Shown here one piece after another: positions 1 to 10,390 of a DNA stretch of 64,000 nt (position 1 is its first letter; each line of letters opens with the position of its first letter). The DNA comes from Botryosphaeria dothidea. Taxonomy: Eukaryota > Ascomycota > Dothideomycetes > Botryosphaeriales > Botryosphaeriaceae. The stretch is taken from NCBI GenBank assembly GCA_011503125.2, contig WWBZ02000001.1:6014001-6078000 (forward strand). Reading direction: 5' to 3'. The notes beneath the pieces were generated by a model. The model did no database searches. It saw only the letters and a program-made list of their open reading frames with translations, and was not told where the DNA came from. The position numbers and the translations under genes are program-made.

Positions 1-1374
1 ACTCGGCGGCATGCACGCAATTAGTGAATCCTCAGCTTGCCGATAAAAGGCTTAGAGCATGAGAAAGAGAATTAAAATGATTTTATAGAGCAAATTGAAA
101 GAAAAATTGTATTTGCAAATTATATCACGCATGGTTGAACCGAGAGTACTCAGATTTGAGACGATTGCATCGCCCGCCACGTGTCATATGGATTTTGGCT
201 CAGTCACACGGTGAGATGTGACACACAGTAAAGCTATGGCTTACGCAGCCTTACCTCATATTCGAACTCCCTCTTCGCATTTAATTCTATCACGTCTGCA
301 TGCGCATGCTGGGTTTTCAACGATACCGGGAAATTTCACGTCATTTTGAGTACAGAACTGACGATATGTTATCAACTGCAAGTGCGTGGTATACTTGGAA
401 GACAGAAGAGACGTACGACTTGTGTCCAGGAATGGGCATGATGAAGGCGTACTAGACTCGCTGAGTGACGTGGTCTCTAAGAGGGGCTCATCTTGATCAT
501 TGTGCGCTTTCAAAGGTACGTGCACAGCAAACGATACAGTGTCAAATGTTTTCTCTCCGTTGACATGAACTGAAACCGGCCCGTCAAGACGAATGGACGT
601 CTGCCGGATTAAGTTCCGGATGTACTGTGCTCTGCTCTGCCTGCCTCTCCGGGAAATCGGACCGTCGCTTGATTCGCAGCAGTTTCCGGAAGGTACCCAC
701 ATCCCAACCTACCTTATTGGTCATTATGCTAATGCGAGGGCCGCCGATCGTTGCTGGTCAGGCGAAGAACACGCCCCGTTCGAACGACCTTCCCCACACT
801 CGGCGGAAAACAAGAAAGCGCCACTAACGTAGGCGAGGCTTAGTTGATTGTTCCTTGGCAATAAGTCTACAAGACCTTCCAGGAACGTGTTGCCTCGTAT
901 TCCTTCTCAACGTGAAACACATCACGACCCGCTCTTCTCGGTTTCGGGAAAAGATCTCGTAGCGCGTCTACCTCCTCTTCACACTCTTTTCTTGACCTGG
1001 TACAGAGAGGATAAAAAAGAACGAGTAGCTCATTTTCTACGTCTATGATTCCGTTAACGAGGAAGGCCCTGCACTATTCGGTAAGTAAATAATGCAGGAA
1101 ATGAATGCGGGATTTCTTGTATCAGTGTACTTGAAAGATCCTACTCAGTGTACATAACCCTGGTTGTCATTCGTTCCGAGATTCCATTATAGGAAACATA
1201 TGGCCGGACGAAGCTCGTATTGAAGACATCTTGGCGGAAGGAGATAATGGATTAGCAAGCATATCCGGTAGCCTGATCAACACTTCGTAGCAAGTATTTA
1301 GTTCGGACATCAGCACTGTCTTGAAAAAATAGCATCGCCACAGCCAACTCAACAGTTTGACTACAACAGCCAAA
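1..1374. other. Left edge, no secure gene
   Basis: No recognisable gene. The longest frame is a 148-codon minus-strand ORF (256-702) with no domain I know, no clear introns and no secretion signal; I give it about 0.2 chance of being coding. The last 250 bases before 1375 are the likely promoter of the small secreted-protein gene. Confidence 0.4.
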
Positions 1375-1751
1375 ATGAGACTTCAGCTCCTCTCTCTTCT
1401 CGCCGTCGTTGGCCTTGCCTCGGCAACATGCTACATTGATGTATACCCCAATACCGAGATAAACATCCCGTGTACAAACGAGCAGGTAAATGCATCTCAG
1501 TAGAGAGGATGTGTGTTAGCTATGGAAGCTGAACGTCATAGGGCCAAGCGGGATTCCTGTACAACTGTGATGAGCCTGGCCCGGGTTGTGATCATGGGAA
1601 CGGCGTTTCCAGCGGTATCGTAAGTACACCAAGTTACTGCAAGCGGTGTGAGTACAAATGCTGACTGAGCTTGTTATATAGACGTACTGCGTGAGTTGCC
1701 AACGATCACTCCATAATAACAATGCTAAACTCAAATTAGTGCCCATCTTAG
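1375..1751 (+). CDS. Small secreted cysteine-rich protein (69 aa, 4 exons)
   Basis: Hand-assembled from exons 1375-1485, 1542-1619, 1682-1690 and 1740-1751; introns are 56, 62 and 49 nt, all GT...AG, and every junction keeps frame. The product is 69 aa. Residues 1-18 form a textbook signal peptide (basic start, LLSLLAVVGLA core, Ala-Ser-Ala exit). The mature part has six cysteines at residues 19, 33, 46, 53, 66 and 67, the last two adjacent, ending Cys-Cys-Pro-Ser. Size, secretion and an even cysteine count fit a disulfide-stabilised extracellular protein, of the kind that includes effectors and antimicrobial peptides in fungi; the actual role is unknown. The third exon is only nine bases long. 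Because of the three introns no long reading frame exists, so gene finders may miss it. The signal peptide and splice sites are seen directly; the functional class is inference. Confidence 0.72.
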
Positions 1752-2008
1752 GTCCAGGATACAGAAGATCTGAACGTTTAGTTAAACGACAGAGAAGACA
1801 ACGAGTACGTGGGCAACAGAAGTGGATGGCAAGCGCCAAGCTTAAGAGATGAGAGGGATGAGCGGGATGATTTCCAGTCATCCTTCATATGCTATCTTTA
1901 GGCCCGAGTCTGTACTTCTGCCTTCGAGCTGTAGCCCACAATAGAAACTAGTGATGCTGCTAATCAACATGATCTGATATTTCAACACAAGTTCAATGAT
2001 GCCTTATT

Positions 2009-3125
2009 TTACATCCCCTCCACATTTCTCGGCTTGTATTCCTCTTCCAAATATCGCATCTCCTCCTCCGTTAACTTAACCTTCAATATCTCCATGCTCT
2101 CCTGAATCCTCTCCACACTGCTCAACCCAATAATCGGACAACACCCCTTCTGCAACACCCAAGCCGTCGACACCGCCACCATACTCACCCCCTTCCTCCC
2201 CGCAACCTCCTCCACCCTCTTGACGATATCAAGATTCGCCGTCTCATTCCACGCCTTGGCCTTCACATCCGCCTTCCCCCTCGGCGTCTCCCCACTCACC
2301 CCCAACGGCTTCGCCAGCAGGCCCCTCGCCAGCGGACTCCACGGAATGACGCCCACGCCCGTCGCCTCGCAAAAGGGCAGCATCTCCCTCTCCTCCTCGC
2401 GGTACAGAAGATTATAAAACGGCTGCATGCTGATGAACGTGGTCCACCCGCGCATCTCGGCGACGTGCTGCAGGCGCGCAAACTCCCACGCCCACATGCT
2501 GCTGGCGCCGATGTACCGCACCTTGCCGCTGCGCACGACGTCGTGCAGCGCGCGCATGATCTCCTCGGGCGGCGTGTCGCGGTCGAGGCGGTGGATCTGC
2601 AGCACGTCGATGTAGTCGGTACGCAGACGCGCGAGCGAGGCGTCGACGGCGGCGAGGACGTGCTTGCGCGACAGGCCCATCTGGTTGACGAGCGCGCCGT
2701 CGTTGACGCTGGCCGGCCGCGAGTCGTCCGGCATGACGGGGTTGTAGAGCTTGGTGAGGAGGACGACTTTGCTGCGGGGGATGGCGTGCTGCGTCAGGGC
2801 TTTGCCGATGATTTCTTCGGACTTGCCGTTCGAGTAGGTGTCGGCGGTGTCCTTGGGGGGTGCGTTAGTGGGGGAGGGGAGGTGGGGGGAGGTGAGGGGA
2901 GGCGGACCCAGGTGTTGATGCCGGCGTCGTAGGCGGCTTTGAGCAGCTTGAGGCCGTCTTCCTCGTCGAGCGTCCACGGCGAGCCTTCCCATTTGCTGCT
3001 GCCGAAGGCCATGCAGCCGAGGATGATTTTGGAGACCTTGAGGCCGCTGGTGCCGAGTCTGTGGTAGTGCGGTGTTAGCAATTGCGGAGCGACCGTCTCG
3101 GTGAAGCTTACCTGACGTATTCCAT
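2009..3125 (-). CDS. Aldo-keto reductase
   Basis: Three exons: 3112-3125, 2908-3058 and 2009-2851, giving 335 aa, the usual length for fungal NADPH-dependent aldo-keto reductases of the AKR8/AKR9 type. The start at 3125 gives the classical opening MEYVRLGTSGLKVSK, which needs the tiny 14-base first exon. The catalytic tetrad is visible: Asp56, Tyr61 (DTADTYS), Lys89 (LLTKLY) and His142 (LQIHRLD). The C-terminal GLSSVERI block matches the NADPH-binding end of the family. The enzyme should reduce an aldehyde or ketone in the cytosol; the substrate cannot be told. The second intron (2852-2907) has an unusual GTCCGC donor but a good CACTAAC branch site, and its removal restores the INTWDTADTYS motif. 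It lies tail-to-head with the Zn2Cys6 factor upstream. Confidence 0.9.
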
Positions 3126-3459
3126 GGTGGTTTTGCTGTGCTGTGGGTTGCATATTCGCCAAGTTTCGGAGCTCAAGATGTATGATGTCTGTGGTTGACA
3201 GGGTTCGCAGATCCGTCGGGTACGCCCCGCGTTTTCCCCGCCTCGACCAGGGCCCTGGCGGTCGGGCTTCTCGCCGGGGATTCTTTTCCGCTGCTCTACT
3301 CATTGATCTGGAATGGATCTGGAGTTCTCGGAAACAGGCCGATATGTTTAGAAGTATGGAATTCCGCGAAGGGTCCCGATGAAGGAGTGCCATTCTGTCA
3401 TGTACGTTGAATTCTCCTCAATCATCATACCGTGACGGTCTATCTTCTGCCCCATTTCC
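3126..3459. other. Intergenic, AKR promoter
   Basis: 334 bases between the aldo-keto reductase start and the end of the transcription-factor gene. No ORF or RNA gene is recognisable; it serves as AKR promoter and regulator 3' end. Confidence 0.5.
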
Positions 3460-5592
3460 TCACTGCAACAGCGACAAGCTATCGTAGTTAAAATCCATAT
3501 CAAAGTTAAAAAACGGCGAATTCCCACCCAGCAGCCCCGTCGGCCTCCCCAACCCCTGACCATCACCAGCCCCCAGCACATCCACAACGCCCCCAAGCCC
3601 ACCCATCCCGGGCTGCGCACCATTCACGCCCGCCTGCTCCACCCCACCACCACCACCACCACCACCCTCGCCCAACAGCGTCCCCGCCAGCTTCTCCAAC
3701 CCATCCGCCATCAAATGCACCAAATGCCACTTCCCGACCGGCGTCTCCCTGAACCTCCGCACCAACTGCGCCGCCAACCCGCCCACCAACTCGCGCTCCA
3801 CCAACCCCAGCTCCCTCGCCGGCCCCGTCGTCAGCTTCAGCAGGAACACGCACGCGAAGCACGTCATGGACAGCAGGTACGACGGCATGCCGTTCAGCGC
3901 GTCACTCAAATCCCGATCCCTCAACAGCAACTCCACAATGCTCGTCGCGGCCTCGACGGCGGCCGCGGCGCTGTCCAGCAGGCCCGGCGGCATGCGCGCG
4001 GCGCTGCCGACGCCGCGGAAGACGTACGAGTAGAGGTAGAGCTTGGCGAAGTGGAAGTGGATGAGCACGCCGCGGGCGGGGAAGTCGCCGATGGCGGCGT
4101 TGCGCGCGAGGGCCGGGCTCCAGCGGCCCAGCCAGGCGTCGAGCTGGCGGCTGAAGGTGGCGATCTGCGTGGCGTAGACGGACGGGATCGGCGCGCTGGT
4201 GTCGGGCCCGAAGAGGTCGTAGATGTGGCGCAGGATGACGAGCAGCGCGACCTGCGACGTCATGCGCTTGTCGTCTTCGGTGGTGGAGGGCGCGGCCAGG
4301 AACTCGTCCAGGCGCTGCACGGCGACGTCGTCGCGGACCATGGGCGCGCGGCCGTAGAGGATCGAGAGGTGCGAGTCGGAGACGTAGGAGATGTACCAGA
4401 GGCGGATGAGGTCGAGGGCGTCGGAGGAGGTGGAGGAGGAGGAGGAGGAGGGGCCGGCGGGGTGGAGGGACCGGAATTGCGCGCTGAGGTTGATTTGGGT
4501 GGCGCGCCGCACGGCGATGCCGGAGAGCATCCAGGACATGTCGCTCAGCCAGTAGGCGCCGACGGATAGGGCGCGTAGGTAGTCGTGGTCGACGTGGCCG
4601 TCGAACATGGCGTGCGTGACGAGCTTGCGGAACTCCTTCTTGCACACGCTGTAGAGGTGGTTGCTGGCCGGGTCGTGCATGGCGGAGACGGTACAGATGC
4701 AGGCAGTCAGAGTTGGGCTGGCTCGGCGGAGGCTGTCGAGCGTGCTGTATCGTCCTCCTACCCTGTAGATGAAATGGTCCAGACGGTCGTGGTAGAGATG
4801 AAACAGCCTTTCGGCATCTTCGAGGGAAAGCTGTCCCTTGGAGATGAAGTCGTTGAGCTTGGATGTGGTGGGGCGAGCTTCGACATCAGAACGCAGGGCA
4901 CGGAGTTTGGTGAGATAGTAGACGGACTGGATGGGAGCATGGGCGAGCCCTTCGTCTTGCGGAGACAGTTTGGGGGAATTGTCGCAGGACAGGCCTTCTG
5001 GGGGGTCATCAGGCACTGGAGGGTCTTCTCGGACTGCGTGAGCCAGGCTTCGTAGAGCAGGAAGGTCGGACAGGATTCCCTTGTCGGCCAGTTGGTGGAG
5101 GGAGGAGTGGATGGCGTCCAAGTCGTGGACGATATCCTCCTTGAATCTGGCCGTCGTCAGCGGCGGAAGTCGAGGGGTGGCAGGCGACTCACTGGGACTG
5201 CTCATCCAACAAAGTCTGCAGGCTGCGGTTCAGCACGCACGACAGATTTCTTTCTCTGCACCTGCGGCACGGAGGACCGCCACTCTCCATGTCGCACCGG
5301 ATCTGGCGCACTTGTTCAGCATCATGCTCACGTAAAGCGTGCTCATCGGGGCGGGACCTTCTGCTTGCGACATGCTGCACAGGCCTTGATCTTCCGGGAG
5401 ATCTCAGGGCGGGCGGCTTGATCGGCTTGCTGGGCGTGTCTGCGTCCAGAATCCGAGGGGCTGGTAGACACTGCCGGCTGTGTTGCAAGGGGTGAGCGTG
5501 GGGAGTGGCGGGGCAGCTGGTTGGCGGCTCACTGCGCGGCCATCTCCCGCCGTGGACCCGTCGGCCATCTGGGTCCAAGTCCGCTTTGGCAT
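3460..5592 (-). CDS. Zn2Cys6 transcription factor
   Basis: Four exons, 5533-5592, 5358-5477, 5193-5302 and 3460-5146, encode 658 aa. The zinc cluster is split by an intron and becomes complete only after splicing: Cys53-x2-Cys56-x6-Cys63-x8-Cys72-x2-Cys75-x6-Cys82. A predicted helix follows, then a long middle homology region of the fungal-specific type (LFHLYHDRLDHFIYRVG, DLIRLWYISYVSDSHLSILYGR). It should be a nuclear DNA-binding regulator. Near the C-terminus a poly-Gly run (about nine Gly) is encoded by a CCA/GGT microsatellite near 3644-3667, likely length-variable between strains. A poly-Ser tract (near 4430-4455) is similar. The second intron has an odd GTCCCG donor, but both flanks match the zinc cluster. 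It sits between an aldo-keto reductase and an FMN dehydrogenase on the same strand, possible targets. The start at 5592 is chosen because it alone gives an in-frame first exon. Confidence 0.85.
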
Positions 5593-5829
5593 GCTGAGGC
5601 GCAAGTCCGAGGCTGGCGAAATAAGGTGTTCGGGGAGAAAGACGAGCAGGGAGGACGACGGCAGAGCCAGAGCCTCAGGGACCCGCGGCCTGAGGCTTCG
5701 GCAACCGAGCGCGGGGCAAGCGTGGGGTGCCAGCCTATCACCAACCGCCCCTCGGTTGATCTCCCCACCGAGCAAAAAAAAAAAAAATTTGATTCGTAGT
5801 CTCGATTGTTCTAATCTATCAGTGGTATC

Positions 5830-7505
5830 CTACAGCATCGCTCGAACTCTCTTGCGGAGGAACGCGTGTGTCGCTGGTCGAACAAGCTGGTCTACGTCCG
5901 CCGTATTCAGCATCTCAGGCTCAGCCTCGTCCAGGCTTAGTATTCCAAGCAGTCTCATCGTCGTCTCAAGCTCGTCTTTCAAGACTGTGTGCTGTTAGCA
6001 AGGCTCTCAGAAGAAACGAATGCATGAAACAACCCACTTTGAATTAGGTGCTCCGCGCCCTCCTGTCCGTACGCCAAAGAATACAGGAATGGTCGTCCGA
6101 TACCAACAGCCGTGGCCCCCAGTGCAATAGCTTTGAGTATGTCTGTTCCTCGCTCAAACCCGCCATCGAGATAGATCTCCATCCGCTCAAACACCTCCGG
6201 ACAATGCTTGTGCAGCTCCATAAGAATCACAATCGACGCTTGCGCACTGCAGACAGTCAGCATTCAGCCAAATACGGAGAACAGCTGCGCAACTCACGTG
6301 TCCAAGCTTCTACCGCCGTGATTCGAGAGCATGATGCCCTTGACACCATACTTCAGCGCCATTCTCGCATCCTCCGCCGTCTGGACACCCTTCAACACCA
6401 CGGGCAGTCCAGAAACTTCGTGAATCCAAGAAAGATCTTCCCAATTCAGTGATTTGTCGATGTACGCCCCCATCACCCTCCCCAACCCGCCACCTTTCTT
6501 ATCGTTAGTAGCAGTTGCTCCGCTGATGGCTGCAGAGACCTTCTCCGCTGCAATCCGCTCGTCTGCTTCCCTCTTGCCCGGCACCGGGGCGTCCACGGTG
6601 ACAAAGACTCCTTTAATTCCAAGCTCCTGTGCCTTGCGCAACAGCTTCGCCGTCTCCTCGCGCTTGGAATTGACGTAGAGCTGAAGAAAGAAAGGCTGGC
6701 CCGGCACACCTGCTTTGACAATGCTGGCGAGCGGGAAAGACGCATTATTAGAAATCTGGATCCCGTATCAGCGCATCCATTCTATCCTCTTGCTTCCTCG
6801 AACCAGCCGGAAAACACTCACACATTGAACAATCCCCTCGGACCCAGCAGCTCTACTCAACGCCAGCTCCCCATCCGGATGCGCCAACCTCGCCATGGCC
6901 GCCGGGCTGATGAAAAAGGGAGCCGCAGTCGAGTGCCCCAGCATGCTCGTCCTCATATCCACATCCGACACGTCTCTAAGGATGCGCGGACGCAGCATGA
7001 TACGGCGCAAGAGGCTCTTGTTCCAGCCATGCGACACCAGATCCGTGGCGGCAGACGAATAAAACGCCCACGTCTTGGCGGTCAGATGCGTCGACGCGAC
7101 CTTTGCGAAATCCTCGGCGCTGATCAGCCTGTGCAGCTCCGGCTTATCGTGCTCCGGCTTCCCTGGCGCGGGGACGGCCTCGGCGGCCGGCGTCGCGGGC
7201 GGCGGCGCATCGCTGCTGGGCTCGACGGTGCCCTTGAGGTTCTCCGGGGGCAGGCTCTCCTCTATTATGCCGGGCGCGTGGATCTCGTCGTACGCGCTCG
7301 TCGCGTCGGCGCCGGCGTACTTGAGGATGACTTTGCCGTGTCAGCAGCGCCGGTATAACGCACGGGCATACTCACTCCCGGAGCCTCCAGGGTGCTTGTC
7401 CAGGAAGTCGGTCACGTCCCAGATCTTGGAGTTGACGACGATCCAGCAGTCATCCTTGGTGTTGTGGCTGCGGATGTCGGCCAAGCTCAGCGTCCGCGTC
7501 GCCAT
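5830..7505 (-). CDS. Cytochrome b5 / FMN-dependent L-2-hydroxyacid dehydrogenase (cytochrome b2-like)
   Basis: Five exons, 7376-7505, 6822-7330, 6298-6755, 6038-6246 and 5830-5984, give 486 aa, standard for flavocytochrome b2 relatives. The N-terminus is a cytochrome b5 domain with the haem ligand motif HPGG at residues 38-41 and a second haem His in DEIHAPG. After a proline-rich linker comes the FMN alpha-hydroxyacid oxidase barrel with RPRILRDVSDVD, QLYVN, TVDAPVPGKRE, the catalytic His in SNHGGRSLD, and the FMN-phosphate region DGGFERGTDILKA. It should oxidise L-lactate or a related 2-hydroxyacid and pass electrons to haem. No mitochondrial presequence is visible, as the start leads directly into the b5 domain; an in-frame ATG at 7523 adds only six residues. 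The neighbouring organic-anion-type transporter on the same strand would suit uptake of such a substrate (inference). Confidence 0.9.
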
Positions 7506-8107
7506 GACTATAAAATCGACCAATCACCGCAAAGCAATTTTTTTCTGAGACGAAGGAGTCAGAACACGCGCACGTAGGCGTGATCTCAAAGCGGTTTTGT
7601 GGTCCTCGGTGGGCCCCAGAAAGGGAGCGGGGAAGCCGCGCGCGGGGACGCCACCCGGCGTCGCCAGTTCGGCCTTTGCTGCCGGCGAGAAGGCCGGTCC
7701 TGCGACGGGTGACGAACAGTGGCCAATGGGAGGCCGGCCTCGGTCTGCTTTATTGCGACGGCGTGAGTGGACGACTATGAGGTCGTCATCGAAGCCCTGC
7801 AAATATGTACGGGAATCTGGAACATTCGTCCGAAGGGGCACGTGATCGGGGATTCTGGGCACTGTCATCCGAACAGATGCTTCAGTTCTTCATCTACATG
7901 TGCTATCCTATCGATATACCCTACTCTGGTGATATTTGCCTCGTAGTCATCTCATCATCGTCCGTTACAGATCATCATCACATGACAAAACCAGTGGGAA
8001 GTCGAATGCACAGGCTATCCAGACCAAACGACACTCCAATACATATCAATCTGGCAACATTCGTATGCACGATGCACATTCGAACATGCAGTCCCACCTC
8101 CCATCGA
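7506..8107. other. Intergenic, FMN dehydrogenase promoter
   Basis: About 600 bases with only short overlapping frames and no recognisable product. The right-hand half of this stretch is the 3' region of the transporter gene, and the left part is the promoter of the flavocytochrome gene. Confidence 0.5.
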
Positions 8108-9902
8108 CTAATGAACATACCTAAACGCCACCACCGCCTCCCCCCCACGCCCAACTCTCGACCCAGCAATCCCCCTATGCCGCACCTCCCCACCCATCTC
8201 CTCCCGCTCAAACCTCTCGTTCTCCCTCTTCAAATACACCTTGATCCCAACCGCACAAACCGCCGTAACCACGCACGCCCCGCTCATCACGCCCCCGCCG
8301 GCATAATACCGCGGCTTCTGCGAATCCGGAAACATGTAGCTGGTGTAGAAGTGCGCGACGCCGGCGCCCATGAAATTGACAACGGCCAGCGCGGCCCCGC
8401 GCTTGGCGCGCGGCCGCGGCAGGCTGGCGGACAGCCACGACACGCACAGGTTGTACGGCGCGTAGCTGCCGGCGGTCATGAGGAACATGGCGACGTAGCG
8501 GGCAGGCGTGCCGCGGGCGAGCATGGCGAGCAGGTTGCCGAGCAGCGCGAAGGCCATGGGGACGGCGATGTGGACGCCGCGCTCGTGCACGCGCGCCGCG
8601 TGGAGCGACGCGCCGAGCGAGACGAGGAAGGCGAAGAAGTAGGGCGGCGCGGTGAGGAGGAGCGTCGTCGTGCTGCCGTAGCCGAGCGTGCCGACGATCG
8701 AGGGGAAGAAGTTGTTGAACGACTGCGCGGTGATGAGCGCCATTTGCTGCAGCGTGAACATGTACAGCTTCGGGTCGAGGAGCGCCTGCTTGAGGCCCCA
8801 GAGCACGCTTTCGCTGTCGTCGTCCGGGATGCCGGCGTTTTCTTTGCGGATGCGGTATTCGGCCAGGGCTTGGTGCGCGGGCGTGAGGAAGCGGTGCGTG
8901 CTTTGGAGCGGGTAGTCGGGGAGGAGCGGCATGATGAGGAGGGCGATGGCGACGGTCATGGAGCCTTCGATGATGAAGAGCCATTCCTGTGGAGGCTGTC
9001 AGTGTGTTGATTTGGGAGGTTTGGTGGGGGGTGTCGTACCCAAGATGGTCGTCCGGCTTTGCCTTCCATTCTTGACGTGACTATGAGGAAGTTATAAACA
9101 TGTGGGAGTATATTCTGTTGTGTGTTTGACTTACTCCCAGCGGCAATCAAACCTGAGAATGCTGTGGCGATCATGTTCCCACCATAAAGAATGGCAACTC
9201 TGACTGGTAGCTCGGTGCGCTTATACCAGCATGATAGCAAGACGAAGACACCGGGCAGGAATGGTGCTGGGGACAAAATTAGCCACTTTCGCATTCGAGA
9301 GAGTCGAAAAAAATACCCTCTACAAGACCGAGAATGGTCCTCGTTACGGCGAGGCTCGCGAAGTCTTTTGTGAACCCTTGACACATCGAAACCACTCCCC
9401 ATGCGGAAGTAATACCACAAATGTAAATCGATGGCCTAACTTTCCCAATGATGAGGTTGGAAGGAACCTGCGTGATGACATCTGGGAGCATGTAAGTGTC
9501 AATACATCTACCATGACTGATTATCCAAGCTTACAGCCAACGTAGAACAAGAGCAGGCAGGTGTTGTATTGGTTGTTTGTTAGGTTGAGAGTGTCCGTAA
9601 TGCCCACAATCTTTGCGCTTGCAATGTTGTTCCGGTCTCTGATGTCCATTAGTGTCCAGCCACGGAGCATCGACAAGGGATCCTCACATGATGTTGAGCA
9701 GGAAAAGCAAAACAACGACTGGTAGCAGTGTGAAATCCAGCCGACGGACGAGGCTCCGCTCGAGCCGTACCAGCTCATCCGGTTGCAAATCCGAGAGGGA
9801 ATCCGGCAACGGTAAGGCGTCCGGAGGCGGTGCTGCAAATTCAACCTTCTCGATAGCCTCGACGGCATCCGATTTCGCGTGGCCCCTGTCTGTTCTCCTC
9901 AT
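8108..9902 (-). CDS. MFS transporter, allantoate permease (DAL5-like) family
   Basis: Six exons, 9688-9902, 9535-9638, 9317-9481, 9135-9266, 9040-9080 and 8108-8986, encode 511 aa with about 12 membrane segments. Family marks appear in order: LVRRLDFTLLPVVVLLFLLN, IDRNNIASAKIVGI, FYVGYVITQVPSNL, LVEAPFLPGVFVLLSCWY, and WEWLFIIEGSMTVAIA. All reappear only when the five introns (49-54 nt) are removed, which makes the model secure. The family imports organic anions such as allantoate, nicotinate, pantothenate or short carboxylates at the plasma membrane; the substrate cannot be read from sequence. The start at 9902 follows from the family's usual short acidic N-terminus. It lies between the FMN dehydrogenase and the NADPH oxidase, all on the minus strand. 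Confidence 0.9.
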
Positions 9903-10390
9903 TTTGGTGTCCCGGTCGGAAATTCAACCTCGGAGATGGTAGATTCGAGCTTTCGTCCGTGAGAATCCATGAACCTGTAAGAATAGCTTGTTTATCATTG
10001 CCAGTAGACAGAGTCTCGGAGAGAAGTGCGGAGGATGGTGGATCGACAGTCGCTTGAGAATGCGGGGAAACGTTTCCCAGACAGTTCGCTCCAATGAACC
10101 CCATGGGGATGAGGAGCATGGGCCATGTCTTGTTTTGTACATGAGGCGCGTCCTTGCGTTTTCTGCGGTGTGAAGTCAAAGAGAGGTGATTGGTCCGTAT
10201 GTACGCGTGTCACGAGGGGATAAGGAGACGGCGAACGTTGAAGTGACGGTTCGGACGTACATCTGCAAGGAGACTCCAGTCAATTGGCTTGTTCATGATT
10301 GAACTGCATACAGCGACACCATATAAACAGACTCCTTCTCAGTCCATCTCACCAGCGCCAACCCATACAATCCCCACGGCAAACACCAAC
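9903..10390. other. Intergenic, transporter promoter
   Basis: Nearly 490 bases without a recognisable coding region. It is the transporter promoter plus the short 3' region of the NADPH oxidase gene. I see no repeat or RNA gene. Confidence 0.5.

Noticed and set aside
3715..4569. 284-codon plus-strand frame opposite the transcription factor
   Set aside because: Antisense shadow of a GC-rich coding exon; Arg/Asp/Val/Gly-rich with no domain.
8208..9010. Long alternative frames across the transporter's last exon
   Set aside because: His/Arg/Pro-rich shadows of the real MFS frame, which carries all family motifs.
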